In this document: positions 33,020 to 44,295 of the stretch, piece after piece
Numbering within the stretch: position 1 is the stretch's first letter
Layout of the letters: the number at the start of each line of letters is the position of its first letter
DNA from: Viola odorata
Lineage: Eukaryota > Streptophyta > Magnoliopsida > Malpighiales > Violaceae
DNA: 64,000 nt
Assembly (NCBI GenBank): GCA_963691705.1
Contig: OY829545.1
Span: forward strand, 8,869,444-8,933,443
Direction: 5' to 3'
Position numbers and translations under genes: made by a program
The notes under the pieces: model-generated
What the model saw: only the letters and a program-made list of their open reading frames with translations
Told to the model about the DNA's origin: nothing
Database searches by the model: none

Positions 33020-33885
33020 TGCAGTTCCTGTAATTGTACCATTTCTAAACCCCTCAACAAATGACAAATCCAAACATACCATTCAACAAAACCAATCCCC
33101 CATAGTTAAATGCTTATGACATAACCAATTTCAATTCATTAATTCAACCAAAACTGTACATTCTGAGTTACAAGTTGAACTAAATGGATTGCAAATCCTG
33201 GCCACAATAAATTCAATAGCATTCTACCTACACCAAACACCCTAATTTTTAGTAGAATCTAGGGACAAGGATACGCAATATTTGAATGAAGCTCTCTTCA
33301 TAGAATCGATCATCTTTAAAGCCATACATACCTCGAATTGGTAACTTATTGAGATCAAAATTTCTGTCCACCTTAAATGTTGTTATTTGCAAAACATCTT
33401 CAGTTGATGGTAGATTTAAATCAAGAAGAAGATGAGTAGTCTCACGAGTTGTTTGTTTCAACACACAAAACGGACTACGAATATCCCGGCTCATAAGCTG
33501 GGCCAACTTACTTTGATTTTCGGTTTAGAAAATGTTTGGGTAGGGGGAATGACCCGAAGCGATCGCTCCTTTTGTACTTACTGATATTAATTAATCAATT
33601 TCTACCTTTCAAAAAAAATAAAAAAATAAGATGGAAAAAGAGACGGAGTCTCTCTCGTTCTAACTACGCATAGACTGATGCTCTGCCTATTTCTCCTCTG
33701 TTCCAAGAAATTGCATCTCCAACAAAATCCAAAAGCAACTCTTTTGTATCCTTATTGAATGTCGATATCTTTTCCATATTGATCAGAACATTTTGATTTT
33801 TCAAGAAACTCTCTTCACTCCCTTTCTTTCTTTTTTTGGTTTTTTCTTTTTCTTTTTTCCACTCTTACTCACATCCAAGAGAAAA

Positions 33886-34651
33886 ATGATCCTTCTCTTC
33901 TTATCGGTATTTTTGCAAACACTTTGTGCGCAAGCATTCATAACCAACAGCAACAATTCCTGCCCCCAAACATGCGGAAACGCCACCGTCCCTTACCCAT
34001 TCGGATTCTCCCCGACCTGCGCAATCCCATTAAACTGCTCCTCCGATTTCCAAATTCAAATCCACAATTTCCAAATCCAAACCCACAATTTCCTACCCAA
34101 AACCATAAAACTCACCCTCCAACCCAACTGCTCCCGCCCACTCCATTCCCTCCGCCACCTCTACACCAACAACTACGCGCCGTCGTTCACCAACGCAATT
34201 CTGTTACACCGCTGCTCCAAACCCAGCAACTCCTGCAGCATCCCGGCGATTAGCATGGAAAGCAATTACCAAACGTCGGTCAATTGCACTAATCCCACCA
34301 GCAGCAGCAGCGGTGAAGTCAGGTGCTTTAACCAGCTGCCGCCGCTGACAGATCGGTTCTTGAATTACTCCATGGCGGTTGAGACCACCGGATGTGAGTA
34401 TCTCCTGTCATCGATTCTTGCGATTAGTAATAATGACTCGTCAGCGTCTTCTTCCGGGTCGGACGGCAGTGTGTCGCTGGAAGTTCAGGTGATGGAATTG
34501 GAGTGGTGGATGAGAGGGGAACAGTGCCGTTGCGCTGCCGATGCGGATTGCGAGAAAGTTGTGACGTATGATCGGCAACCGGGTTTCCGGTGCCTTTGCC
34601 GAGGTGAATTTGTCGGGGATGGGTATCAAGCGGGACATGGTTGCCAGAAAG
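33886..34651 (+). CDS. WAKL14-type wall-associated kinase ectodomain, exon 1 only (gene C)
   Basis: 255 codons plus one base from the ATG of MILLFLSVFLQTLCAQ (signal peptide to about residue 16). It has a GUB_WAK-type domain (CPQTCGNATVPYPFGFSPTC), glycosylation sites, and a C-terminal EGF-like cysteine cluster (CRCAADADCEKV, FRCLCRGEFVGDGY) as in WAKL14/20/21 proteins. The donor is agaaag|gttagt, phase 1. In those genes a kinase exon follows. Here the next 5 kb hold instead fragments of the LRK10L cluster and transposons. It is therefore a truncated gene; read through the donor it would stop almost at once (TAG 34654-34656) and give a secreted protein. It is clearly different from the LRK10L ectodomains A, B and D. 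Confidence 0.8.
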
Positions 34652-35395
34652 GTTAGTTTCGTGTTGTCGTTGATTAAAAGTTAATTTTATTTGAGTATTA
34701 TATCGAACGAAATAGTATTATTTATGATAATTTGCTAAATTTCTCCAACTATAGTGTGAAAGCTAGAATAGAATAAGGAATCACTCGTTGTTAGCTTTCA
34801 TATTTCATCATACACTCAATTCATAACACTTTTGAATTAGTTATAGAGAGAAGGTAGTAAAATGAGTAAAAAATCGTATATGGTGATGAAAAATACGGAA
34901 GAAATTACCGTCCGGTCAAAATGCCACCAGACTTAATCAGAAGAATTACCGGTAGTCCAGAATTAGTTATACTAGTATTTTTAAAATTGAAATTCTTAAT
35001 ATTTAACTTTTCGGTTATGGGTTTGAGAAGAGAGGTGTGCCTAATTAAAGAAAAGGGTTTTGCACAACCAGAAGAAAAGATCATTATTTGAGACAGTCCA
35101 GAAAATCTAAAGGTTGTTGGGTCATGGACTCATGGGTGTTGTTCATCCACATAGTTTAGAATTAGAAAAAAAGATAGCAATGGACTTGACTCTTAGATGT
35201 TGATTTATTTTAATACAATATCCTTCCTTTTTTGACAAATTCAAAACTGAACTCCACAAAAACGGAAATGTTTCTTCAGGAAATAAATTTAATCTTGTTT
35301 CTTTTTTGTTTTTGCTAGAAAGGAAACGATTTTATGTTTTGGTCATTTGTTATAAGTGTTTTCTACCGTGACGTCACTATACTTTAAATTAAATA
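34652..35395 (+). repeat. Mosaic of LRK10L cluster fragments
   Basis: 34899-34955 matches the A/B upstream block (accgtccggtcaaaatgccacc). 34970-35250 matches intron-1 repeat sequence (gggtttgagaagagaggtgtgc, ccacatagtttagaattag, tcaaaactgaactccac). No exon is included. Confidence 0.75.
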
Positions 35396-35534
35396 TAGTC
35401 TTGAATCGTTACAGATTCCGCCAAAACCTGACCTTTATCCTCCTACGATACTAATTCAAGAAAATTCTACCATGGCATCTTCAACAAGATATACAGAGTC
35501 CCAAATGGATGAGCAAATGATTTCAATTATGTAA
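35396..35534 (+). pseudogene. LRK10L kinase C-terminal tail fragment
   Basis: Begins abruptly at tagtcttgaatcg and is then almost identical to the last 45 codons of gene B (SLESLQIPPKPDLYPPTI ... to the same stop TAA 35532-35534). The kinase domain is missing. Homology continues through the 3' flank to about 36060. A partial segmental duplicate. Confidence 0.9.
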
Positions 35535-36060
35535 TGCAAGGTTACTTCTAATAGGGAATTGAAGACAACTGTAAAATATTTGTAATTTTTGTCTTGAATT
35601 GATTAATTATGGAAGCCAATTTATTGTGTAGTCTAGATAGGAAATATGGAGCTTGGCAACTCAAGTGTTGATGGCAAAACAGAGCTGAACTCCTATTTGC
35701 AAGAGACTATCATTCAAGGTGGTGCTCAGTTTTTGATATTAGACTGGTGAAGAAGCATGCTCCAAGGTTACAATTCTATCAAAGTTAGCCAGATGTGGCA
35801 TTTGAATCCGCATTCAGCACTGTAGGAAGGATACTTGACCTCATTGACACCAAGCGTTGTGCAAGCATTGATATGTGTACAAAATTGATTCAGAACCTTA
35901 AAAGAAAAGATCTTGTTGAGCTTGAAAAGTGAGAAATTGGTATGTTATATTAATGTTATTACTAATTTCATTACATCTTTTCAGAATTCTCACAAATGGG
36001 CGTGTGATAATATTTGGTGAAACTCATGGTATGTTTGGATATCATTGGATTTCTTGCTCC

Positions 36061-37150
36061 TTATGCTATTTTTCGAGTATGCCGTGTGTCGGTGTGTATT
36101 ATGGATGGTTATGAACTTATGAAATATTGTGTTCATTTTGAACTATTTTGTGTTTATGATTTGTTTGATATGATCGTCTTTTATATAATATTGACAATGC
36201 TAGTATTTCGGAGATAGTAATACTATGACTTGTTTGTATTGGATGTATGTTTGATGCTATAGCATGTTTTGAGCTTGAATTTGCTAGGAAATAATTAAGG
36301 GGAATCATTGTTCAAGTAGATACTAGTATTCAAAGATTATTGGCATGATTTAAATGGAATTAATTCGTTGAAAGCACAAGGGGTTCTGTAATTTGGGTTG
36401 AAAGGGTGGTATTTAATAGCTACTTACTTGAGGTGCTACTTGACTTCTAATAAGATGGGAGATGGTTAGAGTTTGGCAGGAGTGCTGGATTATAATTTAT
36501 ACTGTATTATGCAAAATGACTTAGTAATTAAAGTGTGTATTTTATTAATTAATTTAAAAAGAAAAAAGGAAAAAAGAGGAAAACTGGAAAAGAAAACAGA
36601 AGGGAAGAAGTGTATTTAACTATTTATTAAGTAATTAATTGAAAAAAAAAGGGCAGCTTCCGAGTCTGGTCCCGGACCCGCCGGGTCGGGACCGGGACCA
36701 ATTTTTGGTCCTATTTTTTGTCGGGACCGGGACTGATCCCGACCCAAGTGTCTTGGGTCTAGTTGGGTCCGGGTCGGATCTGACCCGCAAACTCGAATTG
36801 ACACCTCTAGTGATGACACTGACATTGCTGCTGAGGCCAGGAATGTTAAAGAAGAGAGATTCTTGATGGCAAATCAGAGCTGAACTCCTTATTCAAGGTG
36901 GTGCTAAGTTATTCATCTTAGACTGGTGAAGAAGCATGCTCCAAGGTTCCCAATTCTGTCAAAGTTAGCCAGATGTGGTTTTTGTCTCCCACTAAACAAT
37001 TAAATAATTAGAAAGTCAGCTATCACCTTTCACTAAACTGTGTCCCATACCTTTTTTTTTAAGGGAAATGTGTCCTATACCTTTGTTTACTACTCTTTGA
37101 GTAATTTAATACTTTCTCCGGTAGTTTTTAACTGTTATTTTAAAATAGTA
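36061..37150. other. Spacer with GC-rich repeat, no gene seen
   Basis: 36655-36810 is rich in gggaccgggac / gtcccgaccc and ends gacacctctag, typical of short hAT-like elements, but no TSD could be set. 36815-36985 is a damaged copy of the LRK10L 3' flank. No gene. Confidence 0.5.
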
Positions 37151-37366
37151 CTCCCTCCTTGCTAAATTAATTATCGTTTATTGTTTGGGCACGTATATTA
37201 AAGAGATCGAATAATTCACTATTTGATCCAAAAAAAATTCTTATTTTTTTCGAAACATACGTCCGAGAAAAAATAAGGGGCAAAATTGTCTCAAATAGTA
37301 AGTCATCCGGCCTCCTTAATATGCGTGACCAAATAGTAAACGACAGTTAATAAAATAAAGAGGGAG
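37151..37366. mobile_element. Stowaway MITE (216 bp)
   Basis: TIR ctccctcc...gagggag with TA on each side (37149-37150, 37367-37368). Non-coding. Confidence 0.8.
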
Positions 37367-38248
37367 TAGTAAATTTAAAACAATGATTTTTGATTTTATT
37401 TTATTCCACATTGTTTCATTTTTACTCATAATTTTCACTCAAATTACCACACCATCATCAAATTGGGTTGATGCATAATTTTTTTTTCATTTGCACAAAA
37501 TATATATTTCGGAAAATATAAAATGACAAATATTATACTCCCTCTGTCCGAAAATAATGGACGTTTTAGCCCAAAAATGTTGTCCTTTTTTAATTGACGC
37601 CATTGACAACTGTGTCCACTTAGTTTGTGTTTTGACAAAAAAATCCTCAGACGACCAATCATTTTCTACTTGAGCAACGCGTCACACAATGGCAAAAGAG
37701 GGAAATGGAAAATGGAGTTGGGCGGCATTGGAGATAGAGTGTCAGTAGACTACTGACACCCATCTTCTCCTTCTCTTCTTCATCTTCGTAGCTCTCCCAT
37801 CTTCTCCTTCTCTTCTTCATCTTTCTTTCATCCTTCTCCTTTTCTTTCATCCCTAACCCTCCCATCTTCCCCTTCCTTACCAACACCACCTCCTTCATGG
37901 CTTAGATCTATCTAGATCAAGATTTAGAAGTGACGATGACGATTGTTGTGGGTGGTGTTGTTATGATTGTTGTGCTTGGTTGTTGTGGACGAGGAAGCAC
38001 TGGAATTTTTTTCTTCTTTTAATTTAATTAGTATGAGATTTATTTTTTAAAACTAATCTGAAGAAAAAATGTGATATAAGGGATTTGTTTTGTCTCGGTA
38101 AAGGGAAGAGATGAATTTTTTTATTTTTTTATTTTTTCCTTCCTTTGGTTTGATTGATTTTGATTCTGGATTCTCTTAATTAATTTGGTGTTTTCCATTA
38201 ATTAAGACGGGGTTGTAAATGTGAGGAAAATGAGGGGGGGGAGAACAG
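37367..38248. other. Spacer with Stowaway-like remnants, no gene seen
   Basis: 37380-37540 resembles the inside of the Stowaway-like element at 46967-47207. 37542 begins another ctccctctgtccgaaaataatgg terminus without a clear partner. 37760-37870 is CT-rich. No gene. Confidence 0.5.
38240..38248. repeat. 9-bp target duplication ggagaacag, left copy
   Basis: Identical to 39941-39949; size diagnostic of Mutator-like transposition. Confidence 0.9.
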
Positions 38249-39940
38249 GGGAAAAGGCACCCCGGGGTCCCTGTCGTTATTATTTTCATTTTAGTCAATC
38301 CCACTTTTCGAATTTGGTTCAATTGGGTCCTAACCGTTAGCTTCGTTATCCACCCCAGGTCCCTTCCGTCTAAATCGACGGTAACGGCGTTAGACGACCG
38401 TTAAGTACCATTATTTTATTATTATTTCTGAAAAATAATATAATTAATTTTTTATTTTTTTATTTTTTTATCTAATTAATTTTTAAAAAATTTATTAAAA
38501 AATGTAATAAATTTAAAAATTCAGAAAATAAATATAATTAATTAAATAAACTCAAAAAAATAATGTAATTAATTTATAAAAAATAATGTAATTAATTTAA
38601 AAATTCAGAAAAATAATATAATTAATTTTTTTATTTTTTATCTAATTAATTTTTAAAAAATTCAGAAAAAAATTAATTTTTTTATTAAAAAATGTAATTA
38701 ATTTAAAAATTCAGAAAATAAATATAATTAATTAAATAAACTCAAAAAAATAATGTAATTAATTTATAAAAAATAATGTAATTAATTTAAAAATTCAGAA
38801 AAATAATATAATTAATTTTTTAATTTTTAATTTTATTATCTCTTATTTCCTTTATTTTCACTTCTCCTCCTCTTTTCAAAAATATCTCAAAAATAGTTTT
38901 ATTAATTATTTCAAAAAATAACATAAATTAAGATTTCTTTTTGCAGCATAGGAGAGATGATGAAGAGAGGGCGACGGTGTTGGGTTTGGTTGGCGATCTG
39001 GGCAGTGGAGCGTGGCAGGCGAGATGAGTGGCCATGTAAAGGTGGCTCATTTTTTTGTGTATGGATATGAAATAAAATTAATTACACTGTTTACATTATT
39101 TACATTTGATTAGGGAAAGAAAAAAAGAAGAAATAAAAGAAAGAAAGAAATAGAAAGAAGAAAAGAAAAAAGGAGGAGAAGTGAAAATATATGAAATAAG
39201 AGATAATAAAAGAAAAAAAATAATTATATTATTTTTCTGAATTTTTAAATTAATTACATTGCTTTTTAAGAATTTGTTAATTAATTATATTTTTTTGTGA
39301 AATTTTAAATTAATTACATTACTTTTTACAAATTAATTATATTTTTTTTCTAAATTTTTTAATTAATTATATTTTTTTATGAATTTTTAAATTAATTACA
39401 TTGTTTTTTATAAATTAATTACATTATTTTCTGAATTTTTTAAAATAATTATATTATTTTCTGAAGTTTTAAAATTAATTAGATAAAAAAATATTTTTTA
39501 AAAATTAATTAGATAATAAAATAATAAAATAAAAATTAATTATATTATTTTTCTAAATTTTTAAATTAATTACATTATTTTTGAATTTTTTAAAATAATT
39601 ATATTATTTTCTGAATTTTTTTAAATAATTAGATAATAAAACTGATTTTTAAAAAATTAATTAGATAATAAAATAAAAATTAATTATATTATTTTTCTGA
39701 ATTTTTAAATTAATTACATTGTTTTTAATTTTTTTTAATTAATTATATTTTTTTCTGAATTTTTTAATTAATTAAATAATAAAATAATGATAGTTAACGG
39801 AAAAAGAGTCCGTTACCGTCGATTTAGACGGAAGGGACCTGGGGTGGATAACGGAGTTAACGGTTAGGATCCAATTGAACCAAATTCGAAAAGTGGGACT
39901 GACTAAAATGAAAATAATAACGACAGGGGTACCTTTTCCC
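38249..39940. mobile_element. Foldback MULE, non-autonomous relative of the 1-15895 MULE
   Basis: Perfect 9-bp duplication ggagaacag (38240-38248, 39941-39949). Ends GGGAAAAGG...CCTTTTCCC. The first ~150 bp form a strong TIR that also matches the right TIR of the large MULE. The inverted symmetry goes on through AT-rich repeats to about 38876 and 39168 (cacttctcctcctc against gaggagaagtg), leaving a ~290-bp unique centre. It has no coding sequence and could form a very long hairpin RNA. Inside, a ~170-bp unit is tandemly repeated (38470-38630 and 38642-38815). Confidence 0.9.
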
Positions 39941-39949
39941 GGAGAACAG
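39941..39949. repeat. 9-bp target duplication ggagaacag, right copy
   Basis: Pairs with 38240-38248. Confidence 0.9.
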
Positions 39950-40703
39950 AGGGGATGCGCCATGGTGATTATTGATCAGGAAGGATTGGAGGAGCTGATC
40001 AGAAGAATTTTAATTTGATTGTAGACTTTTTTCTTTTGGATGAATTTGAGAATTGATTTTGAGTTTCGTGATTTGAGGAGGGTTATAAGAGGGATTTGCT
40101 TTGTCCGGGTAAAGAGAAGGGAAAAAAAAAGGAAAAATAGAAGGAAAGATGAGTTTAGTAGTAAAACCAAAATCAATAAGTAAACAGTAAATTTAAAAAA
40201 AAAAATAAAAAGTTTTGGAGGGAACATAGCATTGTCATCCACATCTTACCTTTCCATTACTAAAACCGAACAGTCCAGGAAACTTTCCTTTCAAATATTC
40301 CTTTACAACTCATCAACTTCGTTTCATTCCTTTTTTATCTTCCGTGTGCAATTTCCTTTCCTTTTGAATATTCAACATACATCCACTCATCACCAGACAA
40401 AGACCCTTACACAAATTTTATTTTTATCTGCACAATTATTTCCTTTCCTTTTAAATATTCAACAAATCACCCATCACCGAAATAACATTGCTTCTATATC
40501 TTGATTGCAAACCGCTTACTATGGACAAATTGTCAAAGTTGGTCTTTTATTTTTCTGTGGAGAGCAATTGATAATTTTGTTGTATTTTAAGAAAAAATAA
40601 GAATTTTTTTTTTTAATTAAGTTAATGATCGTTAATTTTATAAATTCATTAAATATCACGCATAAAAGTTATTTATATGTTTACATCCGCATGTTTCTTC
40701 CAG

Positions 40704-40782
40704 CAACCTAACGCAAAGAAATTCACATATACATTTCCTCAAAATCTTTCCTTCGATTCATTTTAATCAGCTGAATGAGTCC
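40704..40782 (+). repeat. 79-bp leader block of gene D, shared with the extensin-like gene
   Basis: From caacctaacgcaaag to atgagtcc. Same as 54135-54213 with one mismatch and no gap. It covers the 5'UTR and first codons (Met-Ser-Pro). Flanks are unrelated. Confidence 0.9.
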
Positions 40783-41519
40783 AACAATGAATCCACTTGC
40801 CACTCTCCTCCTCCTCCTCCTCCTCCCCCTCCACTCCTCCGACGCCGACCCTCTCCCCGGCTGCAACCTCACCTTCTCATGCGGCTCCCTCAGCAACCTC
40901 TCCTACCCTTTCACCGGCACCGCCCGCCCTTCCCACTGCGGCCCCCCTCCCTTCCACATCACCTGCGAAGAAGACGACATCCCTCTCCTCACCGCCCCTA
41001 ATTCCCTCACTTACCGTGTCCTCCACCACGACCCGTCCACCCAAACCATGCGCCTCGCAAGATCAGACCTTTTCGACACCATGTGCACCCAACGTTTAGC
41101 CAACACATCTTTCGACCCCTCTTTCCTCTCCGTCGTCCCCGCCCAGGAAACCCTCTCTCTGTTCTACGGATGCAACGAGTCCACCATTTTATCCAGGGCG
41201 GAGACCTTCTTCACTTGCGCCACCAACGGGGCGCCTTCTAATAACGATTCCTTCTTTCTGTTTGGTTCCGTTCCTAGTATTACCACCTCCTTCGACATTC
41301 ATTGCCGTACAAGTGTCAATGTCCCAATTCTCATCACATGGTCACATCAGGTTGGGGCCAAAAGGTCTCTGCTTGAGGTTTTGAGATACGGGTTTAATGT
41401 TAGTTACAGCAATCCTTATGCTCCAAACTGTGATGTGTGTGCTAAGTCTGGTGGCCAATGTGGGTTTGATGCAGAGTTAGGCAAACCCACTTGTATCTGT
41501 GGTGATCGACTTTGCCCCG
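40775..41519 (+). CDS. LRK10L receptor kinase ectodomain (gene D, exon 1)
   Basis: 248 codons plus one base. Signal peptide MSPTMNPLATLLLLLLLPLH (cut near SSDADP), GUB_WAK-type domain (CNLTFSCGSLSNLSYPFTG, HCGPPPFHITC), glycosylated middle, and WAK-associated cysteines (CDVCAKSGGQCGFD, CICGD). The donor is cccg|gtaaga, phase 1. With exons 2 and 3 it makes a 652-residue receptor kinase, the expected length for LRK10L. Its ectodomain is only distantly similar to those of A and B, while its kinase is nearly the same as B. It likely senses wall or secreted ligands at the plasma membrane. It is the only copy in the window with signal peptide, ectodomain, helix and kinase all present. Confidence 0.9.
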
Positions 41520-41880
41520 GTAAGAACTAATCGTCATAACTGATTACCTATTTGGTTTTTTCCACAGCCGTATTAACCAAGAAGTATACTTGTTACTTGT
41601 TAGTGGGGAATAGAACAGGGTAGATGCAGGGGAGTGTGTGTTAACTTACCAAGTTTGTTCATGTCTGAATGAGGTTTAGGTAAGAACTAATAAGAATTGA
41701 CTATCTAAATGGTTTTTTCTTACAATATTAGCCGTAGCTTCATGGGTTTGCAAAGGATTATATACTATATAGTATAATGTCCTACTCAATAGCTTCGGAA
41801 CGAAACAGGGTAGATGCAGGGGAGTGTGTGTGTGTTGATTCTTTCTAAATCTTGTTCATGTGTGAATGAGTTTTAGGTAA
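41518..41880 (+). repeat. Tandem duplication at start of gene D intron 1
   Basis: The block ggtaagaacta...gggtagatgcaggggagtgtgtg...gttcatgt(c/g)tgaatgag occurs twice, starting at 41519 and about 41687, so the splice donor sequence ggtaagaactaat is also present twice. Confidence 0.75.
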
Positions 41881-42879
41881 ATGTTCGCTTTAGTACTTGC
41901 TTCTTTACTCAGATGATCTTTTGGCGACAAGAAATTCAAACAATTCATTTCAACTCTTCTTTAGAAATTTAAAACTCTTTCATCAGATGATCTTTATAAA
42001 TAGGGGATAATATTTCTCTTTTTTGTGGTATAAATTCTGGGTCACAACTTTACATTCCAAGAAATCCAATAACTTCGTTCTTAGTGTGTGTTGGCAGAGC
42101 ATCTCTGCATGTGTAGTTGAACTTGGAGACTCCTTCGTGTGGTGTCTTACATATATTTCTCCAACCATCATTGTTACTCAATGCAAATATGTTTTCCTCT
42201 CTTGTTTTTTTTTTTACTATAATAAATATTGCATGTGATGGTCAAATAAAAAAATATAATTTTAGATTTTCGTCGAAAAAAGTAACCTATAAATATGTAT
42301 GTAACTATATATCGAATCCCAGTGTCGAACCCCTATTAAACTTCGGTTAAAATTCAAAGCTTTGAACATGTATTCCTTCTGGTTCAATCTCCTAGTTTGG
42401 TCCTGAAACTATAGATTTAAACCCATCCTAGGTCATGCACTCGGTATTCCATCTAGGCGTACACCCAAACCAATAAAATAGTTACACGTGAACGAGTATT
42501 TTTAGGATGAGTTCCTTTGAAGTTTATCCCACCACTATTTAAATTATAGTATTTTTAAAATTTAAATTCTTAATATTTAATGTTTCGGTTATGGGTTTGA
42601 GAAGAGAGGTGTGCCTAACTAAAGAAAAGGGTTTTGCACAACCAGAAGGAAAAGATCATTATTTGAGACAAAGTCCAGAAAATCTAAAGGTTGTTGGGTC
42701 ATGGGTGTTGTTCATCCACATAGTTTAGAATTAGAAAAAAAAGGTTTACAAATAGCAATGGACTTGACTCTTAAATGTTGATTTATTTTAATACAATATC
42801 CTTCCTTTTTTGACAAATTCAAAACTGAACTCCACCTGAACATATGTAAGGTATCAACTGATAACTTTTTGTTTTGCAG

Positions 42880-42909
42880 GTGGAACGTTTACAAAGAGGC
42901 TCACCATAG
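42880..42909 (+). CDS. Gene D, 30-bp exon 2
   Basis: Between gttttgcag and atag|gtacaa; codes GTFTKRLTI; same phase and length as in gene B. Confidence 0.85.
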   Translation: MERLQRGSP

Positions 42910-42953
42910 GTACAAAGATTCCTTCTTCTTTTTTTGTTTGGATAAATAAACTA

Positions 42954-43213
42954 CTCCCTCCGGTCTCCATAAAATGTCGTTTTAGCTTTTGCTTTTACTG
43001 TTTCGGCACGTATCTTAAAACGGCCGGCAGACGACCTATTTGAGACAATTTTGCCCCTAATTTTTTCTGGGAAGTACGTTAAGGATTAACGTACGTTCAC
43101 AAAAAATTTCGGATTTTTTTGAGGTCAAATAGTGCCTCATTCGGCCTCCTCGATATGCGTTCCCTACTGAATATTGGGATGCGAGGAAGACATTTTATGG
43201 AGACCAGAGGGAG
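42954..43213. mobile_element. Stowaway MITE in gene D intron 2 (260 bp)
   Basis: ctccctccggtctcc...gagaccagagggag flanked by TA. Gene B has the uninterrupted site (aaataaactaaaattttg at about 24450), so insertion followed the B/D duplication. Confidence 0.95.
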
Positions 43214-43321
43214 TAAAATTTTGTGTTTTGTTCAGGTTATTACTTGAGTTTTAAGCTCAATGGTTAGTTAAAAATAAATAATTATTTTGCATTAAATTTC
43301 AAGAAAACTATATACTATATA

Positions 43322-44102
43322 CTCCCTCTGTACCGGATTAACTGACGTCCTGGTACAGTAGGGAGTAATAAGGGCATGAATTTTTGACCATATTTTAATG
43401 GGTGAAGTTTACCTTTATACTATCATTTTCCTTTTAATTACCATAATGCCACCTTCCTTTCCTCCTCAACAGCTCTGAACCACCAAATCACCATCCTCAT
43501 CCCCGATTGCAATTCAACAACCCAAATTAAAATGCAATCTTTTCTCTCTCAGACCAAAATGCACCCATCTCATGAAATTTCAAACAAAATCACCAAACTT
43601 TAATTAAATCCTTAAATCAATTTCCTCTGCTACTCAACAAATTCTTGCGGTGGTTGAAGTGAAAGGCCACCAGATCTGGGCTTCGGTGGGGGAGGTTGTT
43701 GTACAGATGCGCTTCAGTAGTGGTGGTGGTGGGCTCCAGTGGGGTGGGCTAGGCGGCGGCGGTTGAGCTCCGGTGTGGATTTGTGATGGCTCCGGTGATG
43801 AAGGTTTGATTTTGATTTTAATTTTGATTGAATTCCATTGTGGCTGGTCTGCGATGATGAGGGTGGATTTAGCGAGTGAGAAGCGACAGTGGCGGTGGTG
43901 GATTTGATGAAGGTGAGGCAGAGGAATCCATGGAGGAGGGAAGAGGGGAAAGAAGAGGAGAGAGAGACTGGATTTGGAGAGGAAGGAGGAGAGGGCTTTT
44001 TCGTAATTGACTTTTCTCATGTGCTGATGTGGTACAAAAATGACAATTAATTTGGTCCAAATAATCCGTAGGAAAGTGTCAATTAATATGGGACGGAGGG
44101 AG
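43322..44102. mobile_element. Stowaway-like element in gene D intron 2 (781 bp)
   Basis: TIRs ctccctctgtaccggattaactgac and gtcaattaatatgggacggagggag, flanked by TA. The gene B empty site (tatactatatactatataatcag, about 24550) lacks it. Unusually long for a Stowaway element. The interior holds a pyrimidine-rich open stretch on the minus strand (43634-44020) without a recognised domain. Confidence 0.9.
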
Positions 44103-44295
44103 TACTATATAGTCAGAATTTCTTCTTAAAAAATTGCCACTAAGCTTCATAAAATGTAAATAAATTTTTACAGTTTTGAAATTAAAACCTGCATTGCCAG
44201 GTTTATGACTATGCTTTTCAGCCCAAGTTTGCTTGTTTCTTTCGATGTTAATTGCCACAATGGACCTGACTTATAGTATAATTGTATATTTTCAG

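Noticed and set aside
32425..33033. 202-codon open frame inside the hAT element
   Set aside because: Hydrophobic Phe/Leu/Val tract from T-rich DNA, and it runs into the subterminal repeats; probably chance.
33249..33506. 85-codon minus-strand frame between the hAT element and gene C
   Set aside because: No recognisable domain and no clear gene signals.
43634..44020. 128-codon minus-strand frame in the long Stowaway-like element
   Set aside because: Ser/Pro/His-rich low-complexity product; no domain recognised.
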